From Geobacteraceae bacterium (GTDB taxonomy: Bacteria; Desulfobacterota; Desulfuromonadia; Geobacterales; Pseudopelobacteraceae), in contig JANXYR010000021.1 in assembly GCA_025355965.1 (NCBI GenBank), positions 1-51,626 on the forward strand: 51,626 nucleotides of DNA, written 5' to 3'. The position numbers and the translations under genes are program-made. The notes beneath the pieces are model-generated. The model searched no databases and was not told the DNA's origin. It saw only the letters and a list, made by a program, of their open reading frames with translations. Shown here piece after piece: positions 16,038 to 23,502 of the stretch (within the stretch, counting starts at the first letter, position 1; each line of letters begins with the position of its first letter).

Positions 16038-16604
16038 ATGCCAATCAAGGACAGTTTTTTTCTGGAGCGTGACAAGGTGGTACTGGTTGTGATTGATGTG
16101 CAGGAAAAACTGTGTATTGCGATGGATGAAGTTGTGCTGAAGCAGCTTGTAAAAAACGTTGGTATCCTGCTTGAGAGCGCTGCCGAATTAAATATTCCGG
16201 TTATGGTGACAGAGCAGTATGTAAAGGGGTTAGGGGCGACTCTGCCGGAGCTTAAGGAAAAAGCGGCTTTAGCTTCGTACTATGAAAAGATGACGTTCAG
16301 CTGTTGCGGGAGTGTTGAGTTTGTCGATGCTATCAAGTCAACCGGGAGGACGCAGGTGATAATCACCGGCATGGAAACTCATGTTTGTGTGTTGCAGACG
16401 GTTATTGAACTTCGTGACGCCGGTCTGGATGTTCACGTGGTGAAGGATGCCGTCATGAGCCGCAGTAAGCAAAATTGGCAAACTGCCATTCAAACCATGA
16501 CCCTTGCCGGAGCGATCCCGACCTGTACGGAATCTGCACTGTTTCAGTTGTTGAAGGTTGCTGGTACCGAGGAGTTCAAAAAACTGTCAAAACTGGTGAG
16601 ATAA
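16038..16604 (+). CDS. isochorismatase-family cysteine hydrolase
   Basis: The 188-residue protein has the Asp-Lys-Cys triad of the family: D20 in VVIDVQEKL, K84 in YYEKMTFSCC, and C117 in GMETHVCVLQT. The sequence FELRDAG-like stretch after the Cys (VIELRDAGLDVHVVKDAV) is standard. Members act on isochorismate, nicotinamide or N-carbamoyl compounds; members of this length with VTEQYVKGLG are generally unassigned hydrolases, so no substrate is given. It has a GGGAG ribosome site and probably shares the Nudix-tpx transcript. It converges with the HAD gene with nine bases between stops. Confidence 0.88.
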   Translation: MPIKDSFFLERDKVVLVVIDVQEKLCIAMDEVVLKQLVKNVGILLESAAELNIPVMVTEQYVKGLGATLPELKEKAALASYYEKMTFSCCGSVEFVDAIKSTGRTQVIITGMETHVCVLQTVIELRDAGLDVHVVKDAVMSRSKQNWQTAIQTMTLAGAIPTCTESALFQLLKVAGTEEFKKLSKLVR

Positions 16605-16613
16605 AGAGCGCAG

Positions 16614-17255
16614 TTATAGAGTCGCAAACACATGTTGGACGATCTCGGCGTGGTGCTGGATACGGGCCAGTGCCGGCAGGTGGGATTTGTAAGAGATAAA
16701 GGGAACACCTGCACTGTTGGCAGCCTGCATGTCAACTTCGCCGTCACCAATAAAAAGAGCCTCTTCCGGAGCTATTTTAAAGTGATCCAGCACTTTCAGC
16801 AGTGGTTCCGGGTGCGGCTTCGGGTTGGTCACCTGTGACGCCGTCATAACGTATTCAAAATAACCGGTCAGTCCAAAATCCTCAATGATCATATCCATGG
16901 AAGTCGCTCGATTGGTGCAAATTGCCAGTGAAGTGTGCCCCTTTAGCTGGTCAAGGGCGCTGACAAAACCATCTTCCATCCGCATATATGGCATCAGATC
17001 GCTATAATGAATGGTTTTGGCAAATCTGAAGGCATCTTCCCGCTTTGGGTCCCCAACAAAGAAATATTCCATTACATTATTGAACGAATAGGTGTGGAGA
17101 ATTCTTCTTGCATCAGTGTCATCCCGGTCAATTTCGGGTCTGCCCAAAAAATCCATGACCCGGTTGTAAAAAACATAGTTGGATTCAATTGAATCAAGGA
17201 TTACGCCGTCACAGTCATAGATGACAACTTTATAGCGGCTCTTCAATTTATTCAC
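16614..17255 (-). CDS. HAD-superfamily phosphatase (phosphoglycolate-phosphatase-like)
   Basis: A longer frame reaches 17363, but those codons lie in the HNH gene. The likely start is GTG 17255 with GGAG about 7 bases upstream, giving 213 residues. HAD motif I is VVIYDCDGVILDS, motif II is CTNRATSMD (Thr after Cys), motif III includes NPKPHPEPLL and motif IV is FIGDGEVDMQAANSAG. The helical cap between residues 20 and 85 is of the C1 type. The substrate is uncertain; phosphoglycolate or another small phosphomonoester is usual. The start overlaps the end of the HNH gene by 8 bases, so translation is coupled. Confidence 0.87.
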   Translation of the reverse strand: MNKLKSRYKVVIYDCDGVILDSIESNYVFYNRVMDFLGRPEIDRDDTDARRILHTYSFNNVMEYFFVGDPKREDAFRFAKTIHYSDLMPYMRMEDGFVSALDQLKGHTSLAICTNRATSMDMIIEDFGLTGYFEYVMTASQVTNPKPHPEPLLKVLDHFKIAPEEALFIGDGEVDMQAANSAGVPFISYKSHLPALARIQHHAEIVQHVFATL

Positions 17256-17565
17256 TTGTTGGCTCCGGTGCTGGATTCTTTTGCTTCTCCAAGTATTCTT
17301 CCCACTCAATCGGAAGCAGGTATTTTTTGCGACTGTTGCACTCCTTGCACGCCGGGACAACATTGTTACGGGATGCTTTCCCGCCGCGCGATACGGGAAC
17401 CAGGTGGTCCATAGTTAATTCTTCCGGAGCAAAATTCCCATCACAATAGTGGCAATGTCCCAAAGCGACGCGGTTTTTCCACCAGCGACTCTTGCGAAGT
17501 TCCCGTGATTTTTCCCGTTCCCGTTTGATCTCAGCTTCGCTGATTTCCAGTGTAAAGTGATCCAT
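17248..17565 (-). CDS. HNH nuclease-domain protein
   Basis: The 105-residue protein has a zinc pair CHYCDG, the HNH core TMDHLVPVSRGG, NNVVPACKECNSRK, and a basic, helical N-terminus (EAEIKREREKSRELRKSRWW). These residues form a complete beta-beta-alpha-metal site. The protein is short and is not inside an intron, phage or toxin context. It is coupled to a HAD phosphatase by overlap, which argues for a cellular role, not homing. The natural substrate is unknown. The tRNA-Arg promoter region lies upstream, divergent. Confidence 0.85.
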   Translation of the reverse strand: MDHFTLEISEAEIKREREKSRELRKSRWWKNRVALGHCHYCDGNFAPEELTMDHLVPVSRGGKASRNNVVPACKECNSRKKYLLPIEWEEYLEKQKNPAPEPTSE

Positions 17566-17690
17566 AAACAGGTGTCCTTCATGAAGATAGCCATCTCACT
17601 GCATTTTATGAGAATATCTGAAAACAGCTCGATATGGTAGTGATAATAATTGGCAAACAGTGAATAGATGCAATATCTGACAAAAAATGG

Positions 17691-17719
17691 TTGATATATT
17701 CTGCCCGGTGGGTTATAAG
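17691..17719 (+). promoter_or_regulatory. sigma-70-like promoter of tRNA-Arg
   Basis: TTGATA (17691-17696), a 17-base spacer and TATAAG (17714-17719) lie 13 bases before the first base of the tRNA, the expected spacing. A GC-rich CCCGG stretch in the spacer may act in stringent control, as is common for tRNA promoters (inference). Confidence 0.65.
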
Positions 17720-17732
17720 ATCAACTCTTAAT

Positions 17733-17809
17733 GCGCTTGTAGCTCAGCTGGATAGAGCAACGGACTACGAATCCGTAGGTCGGGCGTTCGAATCGCTCCA
17801 GGCGCACCA
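17733..17809 (+). tRNA. tRNA-Arg (anticodon ACG)
   Basis: The 77-base gene folds as a standard cloverleaf. The acceptor GCGCTTG pairs with CAGGCGC (one G-T pair), the D arm contains AGCTCAGCTGGATAGAGC, the anticodon stem ACGGA/TCCGT holds the loop CTACGAA with anticodon ACG, and the T arm contains GTTCGAATC. The 3' CCA is encoded. A34 is expected to be edited to inosine by TadA to read CGU, CGC and CGA. Confidence 0.97.
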
Positions 17810-17820
17810 ATAAATCAAGT

Positions 17821-17850
17821 GGCTAGGCAGAAATGTCTAGCCCTTTTTTT
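17821..17850 (+). terminator. intrinsic terminator after tRNA-Arg
   Basis: GGCTAG (17821-17826) pairs with CTAGCC (17837-17842), followed by C and seven T. It begins 12 bases after the tRNA end. It overlaps the upstream extension of the MFS frame, which is one reason to place that gene's start downstream. Confidence 0.9.
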
Positions 17851-17880
17851 ATGCAGCGCCGATCGGGGGCACAGGTAACC

Positions 17881-19098
17881 ATGTCCAGTTTAAACCGTAA
17901 TATCGTACTGCTTTTCACTACCCGCATTCTCAGACTCTTCGGATACGGCTTTCTGTCCGTTGTTCTCGCTCTTTATCTGATAAAATCAGGTTTCGATGAT
18001 TTTCTCATGGGGCTACTGTTCTCGTTGACGCTCGTCGGTGATGCGGGAATATCGCTTTTGCTTACCACAACCGCGGATCGGTTCGGGCGCAAGAAAACAT
18101 TGGTAATTGGCGCTCTTTTGATGATGCTGGCCGGTGTGGTTTTTATCCTCACAAGTAACCCGCTGCTTCTCATCATTGCTGCAATAATCGGAGTTATCAG
18201 CCCAAGTGGTAACGAAATCGGGCCATTTCTTCCGGTTGAACAGGCAATGCTCTCACAGCTCGTCTCAAAAGATCAGCGAACTGGAATATTTGCCTGGTAT
18301 GGTTTGGCTGGGTCGTTAGCAACGGCGTTAGGCGCCCTTGCGGGAGGGTTTCTGGCTACTCTGTTGCAGAACCGTGGCATGAGCCCGCTGGATTCTTATA
18401 GGGTTATTTTGCTTGGCTACGCAATCATCGGTGGGATTCTTGCGCTTGTGTTCACAGGGCTTTCAAGGGAGTGTGAAGTCGCTCAGAATGTATCTTCTTC
18501 TGCGCCGCAAAGTCGCATTGGCCTGCATAAATCTCGTGGAGTGATCTTTAAACTATCGATGCTTTTCTCACTTGATGCTTTTGCGGGTGGCTTCGTATTG
18601 CAGAGCTTTATGGCGTACTGGTTCCATGTTCGCTACGGAGCAGACGAGGCGGCGCTCGGCAGCATATTTTTCGGAGCTAACCTGCTTGCCGGTTTTTCGG
18701 CGCTGCTTGCCGTGCCGATTGCCAAAAAAATCGGACTCATTCGGACTATGGTGTTTACACATCTGCCGTCGAATGTCCTTCTTATACTTGTCCCGCTCAT
18801 GCCGAGTTTTCCACTTGCTATCAGTGTTCTTCTGTTACGATTCAGTATTTCACAGATGGACGTACCAACCCGGCAGGCTTATACCATGGCTGTGGTCGAT
18901 CCGGATGAACGTTCCGCTGCAGCTGGCATTACCGGTATCGCCAGGTCTGTTGGCGCGTCGCTCTCTCCGGTAGTTGCCGGTGCTTTATTATCCGTGTTTC
19001 CGGGCGGCCCGTTCATAGTCGCCGGAGGGTTGAAAATTGTCTATGATTTAATCCTGTTCAGGAGTTTCAAGGCATCTAACGTTTCCGATGAATTGTAA
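17881..19098 (+). CDS. major facilitator superfamily transporter
   Basis: The frame opens at 17833, but that codon is inside the tRNA terminator. The ATG at 17881 starts the protein directly before the first membrane helix and gives 405 residues. About 12 hydrophobic segments are visible. The MFS signature between helices 2 and 3 is TADRFGRKKTLVIG, and a weaker copy occurs between helices 8 and 9 (PIAKKIGLIRTM). Substrate cannot be told; a sugar or drug-type exporter is possible. A standing helix pair near residue 105-130 (GVISPSGNEIGPFLPVEQAML) is typical of unassigned efflux-like members. It is transcribed alone and converges on the hexaheme cytochrome gene. Confidence 0.88.
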   Translation: MSSLNRNIVLLFTTRILRLFGYGFLSVVLALYLIKSGFDDFLMGLLFSLTLVGDAGISLLLTTTADRFGRKKTLVIGALLMMLAGVVFILTSNPLLLIIAAIIGVISPSGNEIGPFLPVEQAMLSQLVSKDQRTGIFAWYGLAGSLATALGALAGGFLATLLQNRGMSPLDSYRVILLGYAIIGGILALVFTGLSRECEVAQNVSSSAPQSRIGLHKSRGVIFKLSMLFSLDAFAGGFVLQSFMAYWFHVRYGADEAALGSIFFGANLLAGFSALLAVPIAKKIGLIRTMVFTHLPSNVLLILVPLMPSFPLAISVLLLRFSISQMDVPTRQAYTMAVVDPDERSAAAGITGIARSVGASLSPVVAGALLSVFPGGPFIVAGGLKIVYDLILFRSFKASNVSDEL

Positions 19099-19130
19099 AA
19101 AGGTAAGGCCCACAAAATTGTGGGCCTTAC
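19096..19130 (-). terminator. terminator between MFS gene and hexaheme cytochrome gene
   Basis: GTAAGGCCCACAA at 19103-19115 is exactly complementary to 19118-19130. Read on the minus strand it is followed by CCTTTTTAC, so it ends the cytochrome transcript. It may also slow plus-strand transcription from the MFS gene, although the T-run there is absent. Confidence 0.8.
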
Positions 19131-19163
19131 GTCATTCTGCCGCATTTCGAATTTTATTAAATG

Positions 19164-20354
19164 TTACTCGTAGTAGTTAACAGGCCCCATATCGCCAGCG
19201 CCGGCTCCGCCTTTGCGTGGGTTCTTGCCAAAGGTGTGAGTGCGCATGAACAGGTTGCCGGCGGTCTGGCCTGTGTTGGGCATATATTTCTCCACGGTGT
19301 ATGATGCGTCGTGGCACTTGGCACAGGCGTCTTTACGTACTTTTTGCAGTTTGCCTTTGCCGGCGTGTGGTGAATGGCAGGTGATGCAGGAGATCGAACC
19401 ATTCAGATAGTGCTTGGACTGCAGGAATCCCTGGTACTGCTGGTGATGTTTGGCTTCCTCAAAAATCCCGTTTGCCTTCGCATGGTCATCCAGTTTGAAG
19501 AGTCCTTTTAGATCACCAACGTACTCCTTGTTGGTTGGCTGGTCTGCGTGGACACCGGGGATAATGGCTTGTTCCGGATACCAGGTTGTCCAGTCATCGC
19601 CGGCTTTATAGCTGTCGCCAACTTTTGGCGCCGGCAGGTCTTCACGCGGATTTCCCTGTGCGGTCATGAACTTTTCATTTTCGATTCTTATGTGACAGTA
19701 ACCGCATACTTTCGACTGTGCTTTGATGTCAGCGTTGGCAGGGTTAAAGATGGTTTTCTTCTTATCTGCCTTACTTGCCTTGATGTGTTTGTTCGCCGGT
19801 CCATGGCACGCTTCGCAGCCGACATTCATCTCACTGTAGCTGTCCTTGACTGTTCGGCCATGTTTGCCAAACTTCTCGTCATACTCCAAGATGCGATAAC
19901 CGGTAGTGTGGCAGGTACCGCAGTTAGTGTTCCAGTCGTTAGCGTTGCCGTAGTTTTCCCACTTGGCGGTATAACGGTTGAACTGCTTGTTGAGGAACTG
20001 CATGCCGCCGGTTTGATCATTCATGACCAGAAAACGCTGCTTCCATCGGGAACCGACCACATACTTGACATCATCCAGTTTGAACTTAGCTTTGGTGATG
20101 TTTCCGACAGTTGGACCTTCACCGGTACCATCGCTCGTCCACTTTTCAACGACCTCTTTGAGAATACCGGATTTTTTTGGTTGTACCATCTTGCTGTGCC
20201 AGCTGTCCTTCCAGCTTTTGTATTCTACGGAGTGGCATGCTTTACATTTTTCGGATCCAACGAATTCACCCTTTGGATCGGCAGCGCCGGCTACAGCGGT
20301 CAGTCCCAGCATCAGGACGCCCGCAGCTGCGGTTACAGCAAATTGCTTTTTCAT
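19164..20354 (-). CDS. periplasmic hexaheme c-type cytochrome (cytochrome c554-like)
   Basis: The 396-residue protein has a cleavable signal peptide (ending AVAGAADPKG, cleavage likely after AGA). It contains six CXXCH motifs: CKACH, CGTCH, CEACH, CGYCH, CITCH and CAKCH. VGSEKCKACHSVEYKSWKDSWHS is the typical first-heme string of the cytochrome c554/multiheme periplasmic group. It lacks a lipobox, so it should be periplasmic or released. It does not resemble what I know of OmcS, although both have six hemes. AAGGAG lies 9 bases before the ATG. It sits downstream of a two-component system on the same strand with 104 bases between, which may place it under that system's control (inference). Confidence 0.88.
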   Translation of the reverse strand: MKKQFAVTAAAGVLMLGLTAVAGAADPKGEFVGSEKCKACHSVEYKSWKDSWHSKMVQPKKSGILKEVVEKWTSDGTGEGPTVGNITKAKFKLDDVKYVVGSRWKQRFLVMNDQTGGMQFLNKQFNRYTAKWENYGNANDWNTNCGTCHTTGYRILEYDEKFGKHGRTVKDSYSEMNVGCEACHGPANKHIKASKADKKKTIFNPANADIKAQSKVCGYCHIRIENEKFMTAQGNPREDLPAPKVGDSYKAGDDWTTWYPEQAIIPGVHADQPTNKEYVGDLKGLFKLDDHAKANGIFEEAKHHQQYQGFLQSKHYLNGSISCITCHSPHAGKGKLQKVRKDACAKCHDASYTVEKYMPNTGQTAGNLFMRTHTFGKNPRKGGAGAGDMGPVNYYE

Positions 20355-20458
20355 AGTGATTTCTCCTTTTTCGGTTAGTGTGACTGTTTAACGCTTCACA
20401 ACAAGGATAAATAGCTGCTTTTCTTCACCTCCCCGTACAGCAATTTGACACATAAAAC

Positions 20459-21832
20459 CTACCATGGAAAAGATACCCTAAATTGACTGCCCTGGTTGAT
20501 TGTACTTGCCACTACTATCCTTCCCCCATTTCTTTCCACTGCCCACTTGGAAATTGATAAGCCCAGTCCTGCTCCACCTTTTTCACGTGACCTCCCTTTG
20601 TCGACACGATAAAACCTGTCAAAGATTAGTTTGATATCTTCATCGGGAATTCCGCAGCCACGATCTGCTATTTCAATAAAAGACTCCCCGCTGGTAGTAC
20701 TGCCAACAGTGATGTTTATCTCACTTTCTGCCGGCGCGTACTTTATGGCATTATCAAGCAGATTGGTTAATGCCTGGCGTACACTGGTCCGGTCAATTGA
20801 GGCCATGGCCTTTCCGATGGTGGAAATGTTAATAGACTGGCGTTTTTCTTCAGCCAGAACATTCAGAAGTTCGACTGTTTCCTTCGCCAGGTCAAACAGA
20901 TCCACCGTCTCTTTATGTAGTGATATTTCGCCAGCATCTGCTCGTGAGAGTTGTAACAGCGAGTCTATTAACTGGCGTAACCGGTCACTCTCTTCAAGGA
21001 TGCTGCCGATAGATTCGCGGCAGATCTCGCGACAATCTGTATTTTTTTCAGAAGGCGTGTGCAGGGCCGTCTCGCCAATACTGCGGATGGCTGCCAGCGG
21101 AGTACGTAGTTCGTGGGACGCATCCGCCGTGAAACGGTGGAGACGAACAAAAGAGTCTTCAATACGGGCAAAGGTCTGGTTGAAGACGACAGCCAGACGG
21201 GAAAATTCATTATCTTCATCGCCGACCGGCAAACGTTCTGACAGATTCTCAGCACCAATCTCCTGAGCCTTGCGGGTTATAACCTCTATAGGTGCCAGGA
21301 CGCGTCCGGCGATGAAATATCCTATTCCTAACGAGATGGCTACCGCCAGTGGCAGAATGAGCAGGATAATCAGTGCCAGCGTACGCAGAGTCTGATGTAC
21401 CGCATCCTCATTATGAGCAACCGTTATCTGGTAGTTTTGTGTGTTGATTGTAACGGGCTGAATCAGAATCCTATAGCGTGCGCCGTTCGCTGTCTTAATT
21501 GAAAAGGGGCGATCCTGCTGCTGGCCGTCAATCTGGGTTTCATCAAGCTTTTCGTCGTGCCAATGCCTTGATGCAACCAACTTTTTTGAACCTTGCATGA
21601 CGCTGAACAGGTGGATTGTCCCCCGCTCCGACATGTATGCGAGCTGGTTCGGATCGGATTTCAGATAGGTGCTGATGGTGGCTTGATCCTTATGGAGGTG
21701 GTTTTCAATCTGATCCAAAAGTGCCCGCTGCACAAAAAAGTAAATACCGCTGGATACCATCGTGACCGTCAATATCAGCGCTATGCTGTATAACAGGGTA
21801 AAGCGGACTCTGACCCCCAGGTGGCTAGACAT
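20459..21832 (-). CDS. two-component sensor histidine kinase (HAMP type)
   Basis: The 457-residue inner-membrane kinase has one span at about 10-31, a periplasmic sensor of about 120 residues, a second span at about 150-175, a HAMP linker (GRVLAPIEVITRKAQEIG), HisKA with ADASHELRTPLAAI, and an ATPase domain with NLLDNAIKYAP, DRGCGIPDEDI and GAGLGLSISKW. The layout and the sequence RFYRVDKGRSREKGGAGLGL match the CusS/metal-responsive family. The start overlaps the response regulator stop by eight bases, so the two proteins are made together. The ligand is unknown. The neighbouring hexaheme cytochrome is a candidate target gene. Confidence 0.93.
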   Translation of the reverse strand: MSSHLGVRVRFTLLYSIALILTVTMVSSGIYFFVQRALLDQIENHLHKDQATISTYLKSDPNQLAYMSERGTIHLFSVMQGSKKLVASRHWHDEKLDETQIDGQQQDRPFSIKTANGARYRILIQPVTINTQNYQITVAHNEDAVHQTLRTLALIILLILPLAVAISLGIGYFIAGRVLAPIEVITRKAQEIGAENLSERLPVGDEDNEFSRLAVVFNQTFARIEDSFVRLHRFTADASHELRTPLAAIRSIGETALHTPSEKNTDCREICRESIGSILEESDRLRQLIDSLLQLSRADAGEISLHKETVDLFDLAKETVELLNVLAEEKRQSINISTIGKAMASIDRTSVRQALTNLLDNAIKYAPAESEINITVGSTTSGESFIEIADRGCGIPDEDIKLIFDRFYRVDKGRSREKGGAGLGLSISKWAVERNGGRIVVASTINQGSQFRVSFPW

Positions 21833-22511
21833 GCTCCGTACCCCCTAGGCAAAAACCGACTCCCCTCATCGTCCGGATCAGCTTTTTCTCAAACGGACCA
21901 TCCACTTTGCGCCTTAGCCTAGCGATAGTCACATCGATTACATTGTCAAGCGGGGTTGATCTTTCGCGAATCTGCCAGACATCCTGAGCCAGCATTTCGC
22001 GGGAAACCACCTGCCCTTGGTTTTGCAGTAGATACTCAAGCAGCTCAAACTCCTTGGCGGTTAGCTCAAGTGGTTGTCCCGCGCGGCTTGCGCGGTGAGT
22101 CAGCAGGTTAAGTTCCAGATCGTCCAATTTGAATGCGTGTTGCGGTTCCTGATTGCCACGTCGTAAGAGCAGGCGGATGCGGGCGAGTAATTCGGGGAAA
22201 GCAAAGGGTTTAACCAGGTAATCATCGGCACCGCTGTCAAGCCCAAGGACGCGATCTTCAACGGTGTCGCGACCGGTCAGAAGCAAAATCGGAGTCGCGA
22301 TGCCTTTTTTGCGGATGGTCTGCAGGATCTCGATGCCGTCACGTCCAGGTAACATCAGGTCGAGAAGCATCAGGTCGTACTCTTCCGTGGTCAGGCAAAA
22401 GAAACCATCCTCACCTGACGCCGCCGTAGTGACCTGGTAGCCGACCGCTTCCAGTCCTTTTTTAAGGGCATCGGCTATTTTCCGTTCGTCTTCTACCACC
22501 AGAATACGCAT
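21825..22511 (-). CDS. OmpR/PhoB-family response regulator
   Basis: The frame extends to 22556, but ATG 22511 has GAGG 5 bases upstream and begins the canonical MRILVVEDERKIADAL. The 228-residue protein has a receiver domain with phospho-acceptor D51 (LLDLMLPGRDG) and conserved Lys in DDYLVKPFAF. The C-terminal winged helix starts at about residue 130 (LDDLELNLLTHRASR, LTAKEFELLEYLL, VIDVTIARLRRKVD, IRTMRGVGFCL). It is partner to the kinase encoded by the overlapping next gene. Likely targets are its own operon and possibly the hexaheme cytochrome downstream. Confidence 0.95.
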   Translation of the reverse strand: MRILVVEDERKIADALKKGLEAVGYQVTTAASGEDGFFCLTTEEYDLMLLDLMLPGRDGIEILQTIRKKGIATPILLLTGRDTVEDRVLGLDSGADDYLVKPFAFPELLARIRLLLRRGNQEPQHAFKLDDLELNLLTHRASRAGQPLELTAKEFELLEYLLQNQGQVVSREMLAQDVWQIRERSTPLDNVIDVTIARLRRKVDGPFEKKLIRTMRGVGFCLGGTEHV

Positions 22512-22590
22512 ATCATCCTCTGTGGTTGAGAATACCATCCGCTGTATGGTTTGCAACTGACGATTTCCTTACATATCGGTAAGGGAACCG

Positions 22591-22625
22591 CCACAAAAAA
22601 AGAGGCCAGGTCTCCCTGGCCTCTT
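22591..22625 (-). terminator. terminator after the PstS-like gene
   Basis: AAGAGGCCAGG (22600-22610), loop TCTC and CCTGGCCTCTT (22615-22625) form a perfect 11-bp stem. On the minus strand it is followed by seven T. It separates the PstS-like gene from the response regulator, so they are not one operon. Confidence 0.93.
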
Positions 22626-22659
22626 ATAAAGTCATACTTGTCGAAGGTTACTATGCCAT

Positions 22660-23409
22660 CTACTTTTTACCCTCTGTCTTGATGAAGTCGATCAATTTCT
22701 GCACCTTAGCTGACGGGGCTCCTTTGGTGATGAGCGTAATCTGCCTTGCAACTTCCGGTGTTTCCGGTGAACGTATGGCCTGGTTTAGAATAGCCTGCGG
22801 TCCGATCCCGATGGCTTCCGGGTTGGATAAGACATTTTGGCGAATATCTTCAGCTGTGGTTGCTGCGATTACTTCATCCGTAGGCTTGGCTCCACCCATG
22901 ATATTTTTGATAAACATGGAATTGGTCCCCTGGATTAAGCCACCCCAGACAACCAGGATGGGAGAATCCTTGCCGCCAACATCTTTCCAGTTGGTGATCT
23001 TGCCGGTAAAAATGCCTGTCAACTGCTCTTTACTGAGTGTCGCAACAGGATTGTCTTTGTGAACAATGACAATCACCTTGTCTTTGCCTATAACAACCGC
23101 CTGGTACACTTTGGGGTCAGCGACAGGAACCCCTTCCTTTTTCAGCAGAGCCATCCAGTCATCAAAGGAAAGTCCCGCTGCTGCAGCATCAACAGTACCT
23201 CGATCAAGATCGACAAAGGCTTGCTTGGGGCCACTGGAAATAATAGATAAATCCAGGCCGGATGCTTTTTCAAATGCGGCCTCAACCGGTTTTAAAACAT
23301 TTTCGGTCGGGGCGGCTCCAGCACCGATTTTCAATACATCAGCCATTACGTTTGTTGCAAAGAGAGAAAACAAAACAGTACTGATGGCAATAATTTTAGT
23401 CATTTTCAT
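22660..23409 (-). CDS. PstS-like periplasmic substrate-binding protein
   Basis: The 249-residue protein has a signal peptide (MKMTKIIAISTVLFSLFATNVMA) and belongs to the PBP-like-2 family: LKIGAGAAPTENVLKPVEAAFEKASG, VDAAAAGLSFDDW, LSKEQLTGIFTGKITNWKDVGG. The last is a standard phosphate-binding-protein signature. It is smaller than classical PstS (about 320 residues), and no pst permease or phoU is nearby. It may bind phosphate, molybdate-like anions or act as a stand-alone sensor partner. It lies between a chemoreceptor gene upstream and a terminator downstream. Pairing with the chemoreceptor is possible (inference). Confidence 0.82.
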   Translation of the reverse strand: MKMTKIIAISTVLFSLFATNVMADVLKIGAGAAPTENVLKPVEAAFEKASGLDLSIISSGPKQAFVDLDRGTVDAAAAGLSFDDWMALLKKEGVPVADPKVYQAVVIGKDKVIVIVHKDNPVATLSKEQLTGIFTGKITNWKDVGGKDSPILVVWGGLIQGTNSMFIKNIMGGAKPTDEVIAATTAEDIRQNVLSNPEAIGIGPQAILNQAIRSPETPEVARQITLITKGAPSAKVQKLIDFIKTEGKK

Positions 23410-23502
23410 TTGAAAACTCCTTTATTTAGGTTGGGAATTGTTTCTTGCTCAAAACAACTCCATTAACGCTATTGTTTTGTATGTCAGGTCCTGATGGCTG
23501 TA

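Noticed and set aside
17248-17565. HNH gene as a homing endonuclease or toxin
   Set aside because: It is overlapped with a HAD phosphatase gene, with no intron, intein, immunity gene or phage context.
17833-17880. Upstream start of the MFS gene
   Set aside because: The codons fall in the tRNA terminator hairpin and T-run.
19548-20378. 276-residue plus-strand ORF opposite the hexaheme cytochrome
   Set aside because: It is a shadow of the cytochrome gene: its codons mirror CXXCH-rich sequence, there is no ribosome site, and the minus-strand product is clearly real.
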